From: Microbacteriaceae bacterium
Lineage (GTDB): Bacteria > Actinomycetota > Actinomycetes > Actinomycetales > Microbacteriaceae
Direction of reading: 5' to 3'
DNA: 41,288 bases
Assembly: GCA_014378715.1 (NCBI GenBank)
Contig: JACMNE010000036.1
Span: 1 to 41,288, forward strand
The position numbers were made by a program, and so were the translations under genes. Each line of letters opens with the position of its first letter. Within the stretch, counting starts at the first letter, position 1. Under the pieces are notes generated by a model. That model did not search any database, had not been told where the DNA came from, and saw nothing but the letters and a program-made list of their open reading frames with translations. Positions 31,681 through 39,537 of the stretch are shown in pieces.

Positions 31681-33009
31681 GTGACCCAACGCACCCTTAT
31701 CTCCCAGCTGGCAGCATCCGTCGACGGACCGGTATCGGTTTCGGGATGGGTGGAAACGGTCAGGGATCAGAAGAAGGTGCAGTTCGTGGTGCTGCGGGAC
31801 GAGTCCGGCGCCGTGCAGCTGGTTCACCCCCGCATCTTCACCGAGGATGGCACCCCGGCCGAAGACGTCGTCGCCGACCAGATCTCCTCTCTCAGCCAGG
31901 GCACTTTCCTCACCGCAGCGGGCGAGCTGAAGCACGACGAGCGCGTCAAGCTCGGCGGGGTCGAGATCAAGCTGGAGTCGATCGATATCGCCGCGATGGC
32001 CATCGCCGAGACGCCGATCGCCGACGACTCCGCGACCGACAAGCGGATGGACTGGCGGTTCCTCGACCTGCGCGTTCCGAAGAACTCGCTGATCTTCAAG
32101 ATCCAGACCACCCTCGAACACGCGTGGCGCACCTACTGGGTCGAGAACGACTTCATCGAGTTGCACACCCCCAAGCTCATGGCGAGCGCGAGCGAGTCGA
32201 AGGCCGAGCTGTTCAAGGTCGAGTACTTCGAGGGATCCGCCTACTTGGCCCAGAGCCCGCAGTTCTTCAAGCAGATGGCCCAGTCAGCCGGCTTCGGCAA
32301 GATGTTCGAGGTGGGCCCGGCCTTCCGCGCCGACCCGAGCTTCACGAGCCGCCACGCCACCGAGTTCACGAGCGTCGACTCCGAGATCAGCTGGATCGAC
32401 AGCCACGAGGACGTCATGAAGCTCCACGAGGAGCTCCTCGTCGCGGGCTTCCAGGCGATTAAGGACAAGCACGGCGCCGAGATCGAGGCCCTCTACGGCA
32501 TCGAGGTGCAGGTTCCGCAGACTCCGTTCCCGCGCATCCCGCTGGCGGAGGCCAAGCGCATCGTCGCCGAGCGCGGCTACGAGGTGCCGCGTGCCGACGA
32601 CGACATGGACCCGGAGGGCGAGCGCCAGATCGCCGCCTACGTGAAGGAGACCTACGGGCACGAGTTCGTGTTCCTGACCGATTACGCGTCCAGCATTCGC
32701 CCGTTCTATCACATGCGCCACGCGGATGACGCGGGCCTGACGAACAGCTACGACCTCATCTTCAACGGGGTGGAGATCTCCACCGGCGCCCAGCGCGAGC
32801 ACCGCATCGAGCACCTCATCGAGCAGGCGAAAGAGAAGGGGCTTGACCCCGAGGAGCTCGACTTCTACCTCGACTTCTTCCGCTACGGCGTTCCGCCGCA
32901 CGGCGGATTCGGGATGGGCCTCAGCCGCGTGCTGATGCTGCTGCTGAAGCTCCCGAACCTGCGCGAGGCCACCTACCTCTTCCGTGGTCCGACTCGCCTG
33001 ACCCCCTGA
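31681..33009 (+). CDS. aspS: Aspartyl-tRNA synthetase, archaeal-type (probable aspartate-tRNA(Asp/Asn) ligase)
   Basis: A 442-residue class II synthetase. The short length and absence of the GAD insertion place it in the archaeal/eukaryal-type group rather than the about 590-residue bacterial type. Motif 2 is FEVGPAFRAD with SRHATEFTSVDSEI, and motif 3 is GFGMGLSRVLMLLLKLPN; AQSPQFFKQ precedes motif 2. In the anticodon domain, Glu25 sits where discriminating archaeal enzymes have Trp, while Lys90 matches their conserved Lys. It may charge both tRNA-Asp and tRNA-Asn, which would require GatCAB elsewhere. Confidence 0.88.
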   Translation: MTQRTLISQLAASVDGPVSVSGWVETVRDQKKVQFVVLRDESGAVQLVHPRIFTEDGTPAEDVVADQISSLSQGTFLTAAGELKHDERVKLGGVEIKLESIDIAAMAIAETPIADDSATDKRMDWRFLDLRVPKNSLIFKIQTTLEHAWRTYWVENDFIELHTPKLMASASESKAELFKVEYFEGSAYLAQSPQFFKQMAQSAGFGKMFEVGPAFRADPSFTSRHATEFTSVDSEISWIDSHEDVMKLHEELLVAGFQAIKDKHGAEIEALYGIEVQVPQTPFPRIPLAEAKRIVAERGYEVPRADDDMDPEGERQIAAYVKETYGHEFVFLTDYASSIRPFYHMRHADDAGLTNSYDLIFNGVEISTGAQREHRIEHLIEQAKEKGLDPEELDFYLDFFRYGVPPHGGFGMGLSRVLMLLLKLPNLREATYLFRGPTRLTP

Positions 33010-33047
33010 GGCCCGGCACCGCACTTTTGTCTGGCCCGCTCGCCCGG

Positions 33048-33053
33048 TAGGTT
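33048..33053 (+). promoter_or_regulatory. -10 element of the 94-aa protein gene
   Basis: TAGGTT, 6 bases, ATG 33060. Confidence 0.5.
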
Positions 33054-33059
33054 GACATC

Positions 33060-33344
33060 ATGTCCAACAAGATCGCGGCTGCTCGCAAGACTCTCACCAA
33101 GGCCATCAAGAAGCACGCCGAGATCGTCGGGGGAACCGCGGTGTCGCTGAAGAAGGCGCAGCGGGCGGCGGCGGAGATCCAGTCCGCCGCGTCGGCGTAC
33201 GCGAAGCTCGTCGAGGAGAAAACGGGCATCCCGACCCCGTTCCTCACCCTCTGGAACTCGGGTCTCGAGGCCGCGACGATCGCCTCGCTCGTCGCGGAGC
33301 GTGACGCGCTCGCCCGCAAGCCGCACAAGAACCGCGACAAGTAG
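33060..33344 (+). CDS. Basic helical protein of unknown function (94 aa)
   Basis: The protein MSNKIAAARKTLTKAIKKHA is Lys-rich at both ends and predicted largely helical, with the conserved-looking block KTGIPTPFLTLWNSGLEAAT in the middle. There is no membrane segment or signal. Codon use is typical of the genome and the leaderless -10 supports expression. I recognise no domain. Confidence 0.7.
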   Translation: MSNKIAAARKTLTKAIKKHAEIVGGTAVSLKKAQRAAAEIQSAASAYAKLVEEKTGIPTPFLTLWNSGLEAATIASLVAERDALARKPHKNRDK

Positions 33345-33410
33345 CACCGCCCGTGCTGCCCGCGCTTCCCGCATAGCCCACCCCGCCCGCCCGCACCACC
33401 CTGTGACTGG

Positions 33411-33416
33411 TACCGT
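33411..33416 (+). promoter_or_regulatory. -10 element of the acidic protein gene
   Basis: TACCGT, 6 bases, ATG 33423. Confidence 0.45.
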
Positions 33417-33422
33417 GCAGCT

Positions 33423-34001
33423 ATGAGCAGCAACCTGACAGACCCCTCCCGCACCGCCGCCGTCGACGCCGGCGAGGAACTCCTGCGCCTCGTGCGCCTC
33501 CACGTCGACCAGGTCGCCGCGGGCACCGATGACGGCGACGACGCGGAGGACACCGACCGCGCGCTCTGGGAGGCCGTCGCCGCCTACGGTGACGCGCTCG
33601 ACGACCTGTACGCGGACGACGAGGACGACGAGGAGGAGGACGACGATGAGCCGGACGAGCTGACCTTCACCGTGCGTACCCGCTACGACTACACCGTCGT
33701 CGACGAGAAGGCGTTCCTGGCCGGCGGCCAGGGCATCGCCGGTGCGGTCGATGCGCTGCTGAAGCGGGCGGGGGGCAAGCCGGTCCCCGCGCTCGAGGTT
33801 GCCTCGCTCGAGACCGGGAGCGGTCTCGTCACGGTGCACCTGAACTCCGAGCCGCTGACGGCGGAGGACTTCGCCGAGGCCGAGGAGCCCACCGACCTGC
33901 TCCTCGTCGACCCCGACGAGTCACTGCAGTTCGTGCTCGACGAGCCCGTCTACGGCTCGCGCGCCGAGGCCGAGGCCGCCGCCCGCAGCGACGTGGAGTA
34001 G
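33423..34001 (+). CDS. Acidic protein of unknown function (192 aa)
   Basis: A strongly acidic protein with a run of Asp/Glu near residues 62-77 that separates a helical N-terminal part from a C-terminal domain (ELTFTVRTRYDYTVVDEKAF onward) with alternating beta pattern. There is no signal or membrane segment. The opposite strand also has long open frames here, but the leaderless start and codon pattern favour this one. No family recognised. Confidence 0.65.
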   Translation: MSSNLTDPSRTAAVDAGEELLRLVRLHVDQVAAGTDDGDDAEDTDRALWEAVAAYGDALDDLYADDEDDEEEDDDEPDELTFTVRTRYDYTVVDEKAFLAGGQGIAGAVDALLKRAGGKPVPALEVASLETGSGLVTVHLNSEPLTAEDFAEAEEPTDLLLVDPDESLQFVLDEPVYGSRAEAEAAARSDVE

Positions 34002-34005
34002 CCGG

Positions 34006-34305
34006 CTACACCGCGAAGTCGACGGCCGCGCGCTGCGCCACGAGCGGGCGGATGATGCCGACGACCCGCTGGTGCTCAGGGTGGGCGATATACGTGCGCA
34101 GCGCCGCCTCGTCGGCGTAGTCCGCCACGAGCACCAGGTCCCAATTGGTCTCGAGGTCGACGACGTTGGTCGACACGGTGAGACTGTGGATCTCGGGGAT
34201 CAACGGCACGAGACCCTGAAGCGCGGCGGAAATCGTCGCCGAATCCTCGAGCCTGGTCGCGACGTCGTCCGCTGCGAGCTTCCAGGTGATGATGTGTCTG
34301 AGCAT
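34006..34305 (-). CDS. Dabb family (stress-responsive alpha/beta barrel) protein
   Basis: A 99-residue ferredoxin-like barrel with the Dabb pattern MLRHIITWKL at the start and WDLVLVADYADEAALRTYIAHPEHQRV in the middle. Family members dimerise and are linked to stress or polyketide-type chemistry, with no general function. It lies 3 bases downstream of the glutaredoxin-like gene, so the two are probably co-transcribed. Confidence 0.85.
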   Translation of the reverse strand: MLRHIITWKLAADDVATRLEDSATISAALQGLVPLIPEIHSLTVSTNVVDLETNWDLVLVADYADEAALRTYIAHPEHQRVVGIIRPLVAQRAAVDFAV

Positions 34306-34308
34306 GGT

Positions 34309-34569
34309 TCAGGCCTCCAGGATTGCGGCGCGAAGTCGCGCCGGGTCGACACGCCAGATGTTGTGTACCCGGCCGTCGATGAGAACCACGGGGATCTCTT
34401 CCCCGTAGCGGTCGAGCAGTGCCGCGTCGTCCAGGATCGAGAGCTCCTCGACCGACATGACGAGCCGGGGGTCCTGCTCACGCAGTCCGGCGACGACACC
34501 CAGGACGACCTCCCGCGCGGCATCGCACAGGTGGCAGCCCGGTTTGCTGATCAGGGTGATCGATGGCAC
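34309..34569 (-). CDS. Glutaredoxin-like protein
   Basis: An 86-residue thioredoxin-fold protein with the redox motif KPGCHLCDAA at residues 9-18 and the cis-Pro IPVVLIDG. It resembles the DUF836/glutaredoxin-like proteins encoded beside HAD phosphatases in mycobacteria (Rv0508 neighbourhood, from memory). The start is GTG with a leaderless -10, divergent from the HAD gene. Confidence 0.85.
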   Translation of the reverse strand: MPSITLISKPGCHLCDAAREVVLGVVAGLREQDPRLVMSVEELSILDDAALLDRYGEEIPVVLIDGRVHNIWRVDPARLRAAILEA

Positions 34570-34575
34570 CGGACC

Positions 34576-34581
34576 AGCCTA
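34576..34581 (-). promoter_or_regulatory. -10 element of the glutaredoxin-like gene
   Basis: TAGGCT on the minus strand, 6 bases before GTG 34569. Confidence 0.5.
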
Positions 34582-34600
34582 GTTCCACACGGCCGCGACC

Positions 34601-34606
34601 TAGACT
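34601..34606 (+). promoter_or_regulatory. -10 element of the HAD gene
   Basis: TAGACT, 8 bases, ATG 34615. The two divergent -10 elements are 19 bases apart. Confidence 0.5.
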
Positions 34607-34614
34607 GGTCGCAC

Positions 34615-35346
34615 ATGACTCACGACGATGCCGGGCCCGTGATCGCCTTCTTCGACGTGGACAACACCCTGCTGCGTGGCGCCAGCGTGTACCACCTCGG
34701 GCGCGGGGCGCAGCGGCGTGGGCTCCTCTCCTTGCGCGACCTCCTGCGTTTCGGCTGGCACCAGGTGCGGTTCATCGCGGTGGGTGAGAAGTGGGAGCAG
34801 ATCACCGGGGTGCGCGAACGCGCCCTCGAACTGGTCGGGGGACTCTCCGAGGCGGAGCTCATCGGCGTCGCCGAGGAGGTCTACGACGACTTCATCGCCC
34901 CGATGCTGTGGCCGGAGACCGTCGAGCTCACCCGAGAGCACCTGCGGCTCGGCCACCAGGTCTGGCTCATCACGGCGACCCCCGTCGTCATCGCCGACCT
35001 GATCGCGACCAGGCTCGGTCTCACCGGCGCGCTCGGCACCCTCCTCGAGAGCGTAGACGGCAGGTACTCCGGACACCTGCTCGGTCACGTGCTCCACGGT
35101 CAGCTCAAGGCCGAGGCCGCGACCGGCCTGGCCGCGGACGTCGGCGCCGACCTCGCACACTGCTGGGCGTACTCCGACTCCCTCAACGACATCCCGTTGC
35201 TCGAGTTGGTCGGTAACCGGGTGGCGGTGAATCCGGATGCCCGCCTGGCCCGGCACTCCCGCGAGAGCGGATGGCGGATTCTGCGCCTGCGCACGTCGAG
35301 CATCCGCCGCGCCCGCCGCGCCCGCCGCACCGCGCGTGGGCGGTAG
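34615..35346 (+). CDS. HAD-IB family phosphatase (SerB-like)
   Basis: A 243-residue HAD hydrolase. Motif I is FFDVDNTLL (nucleophile Asp), motif II LITATP, and motif IV YSDSLNDIPLLE; a helical cap lies between I and II. HAD-IB proteins in this setting are often called phosphoserine phosphatase-like, but the substrate is unproven. A basic tail (IRRARRARRTARGR) follows. ATG 34615 is supported by the leaderless -10; the frame is open far upstream, antisense to the glutaredoxin-like gene. Confidence 0.88.
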   Translation: MTHDDAGPVIAFFDVDNTLLRGASVYHLGRGAQRRGLLSLRDLLRFGWHQVRFIAVGEKWEQITGVRERALELVGGLSEAELIGVAEEVYDDFIAPMLWPETVELTREHLRLGHQVWLITATPVVIADLIATRLGLTGALGTLLESVDGRYSGHLLGHVLHGQLKAEAATGLAADVGADLAHCWAYSDSLNDIPLLELVGNRVAVNPDARLARHSRESGWRILRLRTSSIRRARRARRTARGR

Positions 35347-35352
35347 CAGGCA

Positions 35353-35375
35353 CAAAAAATGCCGAGCCTCTCGGC
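35353..35375 (-). terminator. Terminator of the bS22 gene
   Basis: On the minus strand GCCGAG-AGG-CTCGGC is followed by ATTTTTT, a canonical intrinsic terminator. It separates the convergent HAD and bS22 genes. Confidence 0.85.
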
Positions 35376-35432
35376 CCGGCACTCATCTGTTACCCGGCTG
35401 GCCGGGCTGCTGCCCGACGAACGGGCCGCGTG

Positions 35433-35531
35433 CTACTTCTTGTTGCGTCGCTGGTGGCGCGTCTTGCGAAGCAGCTTGCGGTGCTTCTTCTTGGCCATTC
35501 GCTTGCGACGCTTCTTGATTACTGAACCCAT
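35433..35531 (-). CDS. Small ribosomal subunit protein bS22 (AURKAIN family)
   Basis: A 32-residue, extremely basic peptide MGSVIKKRRKRMAKKKHRKL followed by LRKTRHQRRNKK. This matches the short actinobacterial protein annotated as bS22/AURKAIN, found in the 30S subunit of mycobacterial ribosomes. The ATG follows GAGGTAC, a Shine-Dalgarno-like site. It has its own promoter-like TAGGGT, a 5' hairpin and a canonical terminator. It lies downstream of an excisionase-type HTH gene, the same neighbour as in mycobacteria. Confidence 0.92.
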   Translation of the reverse strand: MGSVIKKRRKRMAKKKHRKLLRKTRHQRRNKK

Positions 35532-35552
35532 AAGTACCTCACTGATTCTGGA

Positions 35553-35570
35553 ACGGACCCTCAAGTCCGT
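35553..35570 (-). promoter_or_regulatory. 5' leader hairpin of bS22
   Basis: ACGGAC and GTCCGT form a perfect 6-bp stem around a 6-base loop at the expected 5' end of the bS22 transcript. It may stabilise the RNA or take part in control. Confidence 0.45.
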
Positions 35571-35575
35571 GACAG

Positions 35576-35581
35576 ACCCTA
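35576..35581 (-). promoter_or_regulatory. Probable -10 of bS22
   Basis: TAGGGT on the minus strand, giving a leader of about 38 bases with a ribosome-binding site, unlike the leaderless genes nearby. Confidence 0.4.
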
Positions 35582-35632
35582 GGAAAAATTACCTCGGGGC
35601 AGTCTACTACGGAACAGGCGACTCCCCGGCCC

Positions 35633-35827
35633 TCAGCCGACGTCGGCGATGTGGGTCGAGATCGCGGCCTCGACCGCCGACTCCGGTACCCGGAAGGATC
35701 GTCCGAAGCGGATGGCGGGCAGCTCGCCTGCGTGGACCATGCGGTAGACGGTCATCTTCGACACCCGCATCATGTCGGCAACCTCCGCCACCGTGAGGAA
35801 TCGCACCTCCGAGAGTTCGCCAGCCAT
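35633..35827 (-). CDS. Excisionase/MerR-type HTH DNA-binding protein
   Basis: A 64-residue protein that is almost all helix-turn-helix: FLTVAEVADMMRVSKMTVYR, then MVHAGELPAIRFGRSFRVPE. It matches the family next to bS22 in mycobacteria (Rv0500A) and relates to BldC-type regulators; the target is unknown. I place the start at ATG 35827 with a GGGGCGGG box upstream; a longer in-frame start at 35926 lacks family support. It has no link to a phage here. Confidence 0.85.
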   Translation of the reverse strand: MAGELSEVRFLTVAEVADMMRVSKMTVYRMVHAGELPAIRFGRSFRVPESAVEAAISTHIADVG

Positions 35828-35975
35828 GTTCCCGCCCCGGTTGTGCGCTTTCGCGAGATCTGTGGTGAAAGGACGCACCCCTGTAACTCGTGTGATGTCG
35901 AGTGACGGATGTGAAACGGGGTGCACAGGTCACGATATGGGGTGGGACGACCGCGGCGCAATAGCGCGCGAGGAG

Positions 35976-36497
35976 CTACTGGCGACCGAGGGCCTTGCGC
36001 ACGGGGTCGATGACCCGGTGCTGCACGGTTGCGGTGGCGTCTTCGATCGCGGATCGCGCCTGGAACGAGACATCCGCTGCAGCACGCCCGAGGGAGGCAC
36101 CTGACTCGGAGGCGTGCTCGAGACGTTCTGCTGCCCGGCGGAACGGGGCAGGAACGCGGGCGCCGGACCACGCGGCGAAGACCGCGGTGCCCGCCTCGGC
36201 GTCGGCGTCGAAGTTCGCCGAGAGGAAGGGGAGGGTCCAGTGCTCGATCTGGTTGAGGGGCTCGGGGTTCAACCGGTAGTAGCGGTGCTGCCCCTCCTCG
36301 CGCACTCGCACGAGGTCGTTGTCGCGGAGCACCTTGAGATGCTTGGAGACGGTCGGCTGGCTGAGGGCGAGCTTCTCAACCATCTCGCCGACACTCAGCT
36401 CGCCGAAGGGCGAATCGGTCGCCACGAAGCGGTCGAGGAGCGCCGTCAGGAGGTCACGGCGGGTCGCATCTGCGATCACGTCAAAAATGTCTGGCAT
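35976..36497 (-). CDS. ArsR-family transcriptional regulator
   Basis: A 173-residue protein. The winged helix is at residues about 5-80, with LALSQPTVSKHLKVLRDNDL as recognition region and VRVREEGQHRYYRLNPEPL as wing. The C-terminal 90 residues form an Ala-rich helical region of unknown role. No Cys metal site is visible, so it is not a typical metal sensor. It is divergent from ktrB across about 90 bases and may control it. Confidence 0.85.
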   Translation of the reverse strand: MPDIFDVIADATRRDLLTALLDRFVATDSPFGELSVGEMVEKLALSQPTVSKHLKVLRDNDLVRVREEGQHRYYRLNPEPLNQIEHWTLPFLSANFDADAEAGTAVFAAWSGARVPAPFRRAAERLEHASESGASLGRAAADVSFQARSAIEDATATVQHRVIDPVRKALGRQ

Positions 36498-36503
36498 GGA
36501 ATC

Positions 36504-36509
36504 AGGGTA
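36504..36509 (-). promoter_or_regulatory. -10 element of the ArsR gene
   Basis: TACCCT on the minus strand, 6 bases before ATG 36497. Confidence 0.45.
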
Positions 36510-36586
36510 CTGGGATCACGCTCCGGAGTACCATGGCGACTCGGCGGGAGAGAATCGACGGGGATGATTGGCACGAAGGGGACAAG

Positions 36587-38011
36587 ATGGGCGTGAGACC
36601 GCTGTCGCGCCGTTCTGTGCTCGGACGGGTCAGGGACTCGATCGACCGCTTCGCCGCCGCGACGCCCGCCCGGTTCGCAATCGTGGTGTTCGCGGGCCTG
36701 GTGCTCATCTTCACCCTGCTCCTCGGCCTGCCCGTGTCGAACACCGGCGTGGGCTTCACCCCCCTGGTCGACGCGCTCTTCACCGCCGTCTCGGTCATCT
36801 GCGTCACGGGGTTGGCGACCGTGGACATGGCGACCTACTGGTCGCCGTTCGGTCACGCCGTGATCTTCATCGGGGTACAGATCGGTGCCGTCGGGGTGCT
36901 CACTCTCGCGTCGATCCTGGGGCTCGTGATCTCCCGCCGCCTCGGGCTGCGCCAGAAGCTGATGGCGGCGAGCGACAGCAATCCGCTCCGCATCCAGCGC
37001 GGACCGGTGGCCGAGGGCCAGGCCGTGCGGCTGGGCGAGATCGGCGGCCTGCTCGTGACGGTTGCGGTGAGCATGCTCGTGATCGAGCTGGTGATCACCC
37101 TCCTCCTGCTCCCGCGGGTGCTGCTCGAGGGCAGCGGATTCCTGCACTCGCTGTGGGTGTCGTCGTACTTCGCGGTCATGTCCTTCACCAACACGGGGTT
37201 CGTCCTGACGACTGGCGGCCTCGACCCCTTCGCGAGCGACCCGTGGTTCCTCTGCGTGATGATGCTGTCGGTGTTCCTGGGCGCGATCGGATTCCCGGTG
37301 ATCTACGCGATCACCCGTAACTTCCGCAAGCCGAAGCGGTGGTCCATCCATGTGAAGCTCACGATCATCACGACCCTGATCCTCTTTGTACTCGGGGCGA
37401 TCGCGTTCTTCTTCCTCGAGTTCACCAACCCGCGCACCTTCGGTGGGCTCGACTTCGGCCAGCGCTCCCTTCAGTCCTTCTTCCTGTCGATGATGACGCG
37501 GTCGGGCGGGTTCTCCACGATCGAGGTCTCCGACCTCAACGGGTCGAGCCTGCTCGTCGGCGACATGCTGATGTTTATCGGCGGCGGGTCCGCGTCGACC
37601 GCCGGCGGGATCAAGGTCACGACCCTCGCCATCCTGTTCCTCGCGGCCTTCGCTGAGGCTCGCGGCAACGAGTCGATGGAGGCCTTCGACCGTCGTATCC
37701 CCGGCGACGTGCTCCGCCTGGCGGTGAGTGTGGTGCTCTGGGGCGCGACGACCGTGGCTGCCGCCAGCATCGTGGTGCTGCAGCTCACCGACGCCCCGCT
37801 CGACCATGTGCTCTTCGACGTGATCTCGGCCTTCGCGACCTCGGGCCTGTCCACCGGGCTGACCCAGAACGCCCCGGACTCCGCCGCCTATGTGCTGGCG
37901 GCGACGATGTTCCTCGGCCGCGTTGGTACAGTGACACTCGCAGCCGCCCTGGCCGCGAGCACCAGGCGGCAGCTGTTCCGCCGCGCAGAAGAAAGGCCCA
38001 TCGTTGGCTGA
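36587..38011 (+). CDS. KtrB/TrkH-type potassium transporter, membrane subunit
   Basis: A 474-residue potassium channel-like subunit. Four pore loops, each ending in a Gly-containing filter, are visible: VICVTGLATVD, VMSFTNTGFVLT, MMTRSGGFSTIE and AFATSGLSTGLT. The potassium flux is gated by the RCK subunit encoded next. ATG 36587 is chosen for its AAGGGG site 5 bases upstream; an ATG 18 codons earlier is in frame but has no good site. Confidence 0.9.
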   Translation: MGVRPLSRRSVLGRVRDSIDRFAAATPARFAIVVFAGLVLIFTLLLGLPVSNTGVGFTPLVDALFTAVSVICVTGLATVDMATYWSPFGHAVIFIGVQIGAVGVLTLASILGLVISRRLGLRQKLMAASDSNPLRIQRGPVAEGQAVRLGEIGGLLVTVAVSMLVIELVITLLLLPRVLLEGSGFLHSLWVSSYFAVMSFTNTGFVLTTGGLDPFASDPWFLCVMMLSVFLGAIGFPVIYAITRNFRKPKRWSIHVKLTIITTLILFVLGAIAFFFLEFTNPRTFGGLDFGQRSLQSFFLSMMTRSGGFSTIEVSDLNGSSLLVGDMLMFIGGGSASTAGGIKVTTLAILFLAAFAEARGNESMEAFDRRIPGDVLRLAVSVVLWGATTVAAASIVVLQLTDAPLDHVLFDVISAFATSGLSTGLTQNAPDSAAYVLAATMFLGRVGTVTLAAALAASTRRQLFRRAEERPIVG

Positions 38012-38675
38012 ACGCATCCCCCACGATGCCCCCGTGCTCATCATCGGCCTCGGCCGATTCGGTGCCGCGACGGCCGGCCAGCTCGACCGCCTCGACCGTG
38101 AGGTGCTCGCGATCGACGAGAGCGCGCTGCTCGTGCAGAAGTGGTCGGAGCGGGTGACCCACGCCGTGCAGGCCGACGCCCGCAGCATCGACGCCCTGCG
38201 TCAGATCGGCGCCCAGGACTTCTCCGTGGCCGTCGTGGCCGTCGGGTCCTCCGTCGAGGCGAGTGTGCTGATCACCGCGAACCTCGTCGACCTCGGAATC
38301 CCACAGATCTGGGCGAAGGCCATCAGCCAGTCGCACGGCAAGATCCTCGCCCGCATCGGCGCGAACCACGTGATCTACCCCGAGGCAGAGGCCGGCGAAC
38401 GCGTCGCCCACCTCGTCTCCGGCCGCATGATCGACTTCATCGAGTTCGACGACGACTTCGCGATCGTCAAGATGTACCCGCCCAAGCCGATTCGCGGCAT
38501 CTCGCTCGGCGAATCCCGGGTGCGCCAGAAATACGGCATCACGGTGGTCGGCGTCAAGTCGCCCGGCAAGGAGTTCACCTATGCCTCGCCGGAGTCGATC
38601 ATCTCGAATCACGACCTGATCATCGTCAGTGGCAACTCGGTCGATATCGAGAAGTTCGCGGCACTGCAGAGCTGA
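38004..38675 (+). CDS. KtrA/TrkA-type regulatory subunit (RCK domain)
   Basis: A 223-residue cytoplasmic protein. The N-terminal Rossmann domain has VLIIGLGRFGAATAGQL, which binds NAD(H) or ATP/ADP, followed by a TrkA-C domain (PIRGISLGESRVRQKYGITV) that in some relatives binds cyclic di-AMP. The start is TTG 38004, overlapping the ktrB stop by 8 bases; the next in-frame candidate would lose the first strand. It gates the KtrB channel. Confidence 0.9.
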   Translation: MAERIPHDAPVLIIGLGRFGAATAGQLDRLDREVLAIDESALLVQKWSERVTHAVQADARSIDALRQIGAQDFSVAVVAVGSSVEASVLITANLVDLGIPQIWAKAISQSHGKILARIGANHVIYPEAEAGERVAHLVSGRMIDFIEFDDDFAIVKMYPPKPIRGISLGESRVRQKYGITVVGVKSPGKEFTYASPESIISNHDLIIVSGNSVDIEKFAALQS

Positions 38676-38687
38676 GCCTCTCAGCTC
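38669..38687. terminator. Hairpin between convergent ktrA and proC
   Basis: GAGCTGAG-CCT-CTCAGCTC is a perfect 8-bp stem containing the ktrA stop codon and ending 2 bases before the proC stop. It could serve both transcripts; there is no U-tract on either side. Confidence 0.55.
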
Positions 38688-38689
38688 GA

Positions 38690-39514
38690 TCAGCCTGCCG
38701 ACAGCTCCACGGCACGCGCCAGCGCCGCGCCCGTTGCCCGGTCGAACACGGCCGTCAGGTCGGCCTCCTCGATCACGGCGATCGCCTGCGCCGTGGTGCC
38801 ACCCGGGCTCGTCACCCTTCGCCGCAGCTCGGTCGGGGTCTCGCCCGAGGCCGCCAGCAGCTCGGACGCCCCGAGGAACGTCGACTCGACCAGCACCCGG
38901 GACTGCCCGAGCGTGAACCCGTGGTTCATCGCCGTGCGCGTCAGCGACTCGATGAGCGAGAACACATAGGCGGGCCCTGAACCCGAGATCGTGCTCAGGG
39001 CGTCGATCTGCTCCTCGGGGACCACCAGCACCTCCCCCACCGTGCCGAAGAGAGCGGATGCCGCGTCCACCTGCTCAGGCGTCGCGCGCGGTCCTGCGCT
39101 GAGGCCGGTGACGCCCCTGCCCACCGTCGATGGGGTGTTGGGCATCGCCCGGAGCACGGGAACCGACACGATGGCCTCCATCGTCGCGATGGTGACGCCA
39201 GCCGCGACGCACACGACGATGGCCCCGGGGTCGACGACATCCGCTATCTGGTGCAGGACACCTGGCACCATGGCGGGCTTGACGGCCACGAGCACGATGC
39301 TCGCCCCGGCCACTGCGGCCAGGTTCGCATCGGGGTCGAGTTCGGACGAGAGGCTCGTGACAGTGCCGGTGCGAAGGGCGGCCGCCTTCGCCTCCGTGCG
39401 GTTCGTGACCCGGATACCTCCGTCGACCGTGACCTGCGGTGAGAGCAGGCCGCTGAGGATCGCGCCGCCCATCGATCCGGTTCCGAGAATGGCGATGGAG
39501 GGAAGGTTGATCAT
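38690..39514 (-). CDS. proC: Pyrroline-5-carboxylate reductase
   Basis: A 274-residue enzyme making proline from pyrroline-5-carboxylate with NAD(P)H. The nucleotide-binding AILGTGSMGGAILSGLL is N-terminal, VLVAVKPAMV and RAMPNTPSTVGRGVTGLSAG follow, and the C-terminal signature GSGPAYVFSLIESLTRTAMNH with SPGGTTAQAI is complete. The ATG is leaderless, its -10 lying in a palindrome shared with the divergent CDF gene. Confidence 0.94.
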   Translation of the reverse strand: MINLPSIAILGTGSMGGAILSGLLSPQVTVDGGIRVTNRTEAKAAALRTGTVTSLSSELDPDANLAAVAGASIVLVAVKPAMVPGVLHQIADVVDPGAIVVCVAAGVTIATMEAIVSVPVLRAMPNTPSTVGRGVTGLSAGPRATPEQVDAASALFGTVGEVLVVPEEQIDALSTISGSGPAYVFSLIESLTRTAMNHGFTLGQSRVLVESTFLGASELLAASGETPTELRRRVTSPGGTTAQAIAVIEEADLTAVFDRATGAALARAVELSAG

Positions 39515-39520
39515 CGCCCC

Positions 39521-39530
39521 ATCCTAGGAT
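39521..39530. promoter_or_regulatory. Palindromic bidirectional -10 (proC / CDF transporter)
   Basis: ATCCTAGGAT is a perfect palindrome. Read on the plus strand its TAGGAT (39525-39530) lies 7 bases before ATG 39538; on the minus strand the same hexamer (39526-39521) lies 6 bases before ATG 39514. The two genes are only 23 bases apart, so both transcripts would start at or near their start codons. Confidence 0.65.
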
Positions 39531-39537
39531 TGGTCGC

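Noticed and set aside
35633..35827. The excisionase-type HTH protein taken as evidence of a prophage.
   Set aside because: It belongs to the chromosomal family next to bS22 and no phage gene is nearby.
36476..38188. A 570-codon minus-strand frame opposite ktrB.
   Set aside because: His/Glu/Arg-rich shadow of the potassium channel gene, which has clear pore motifs on the other strand.
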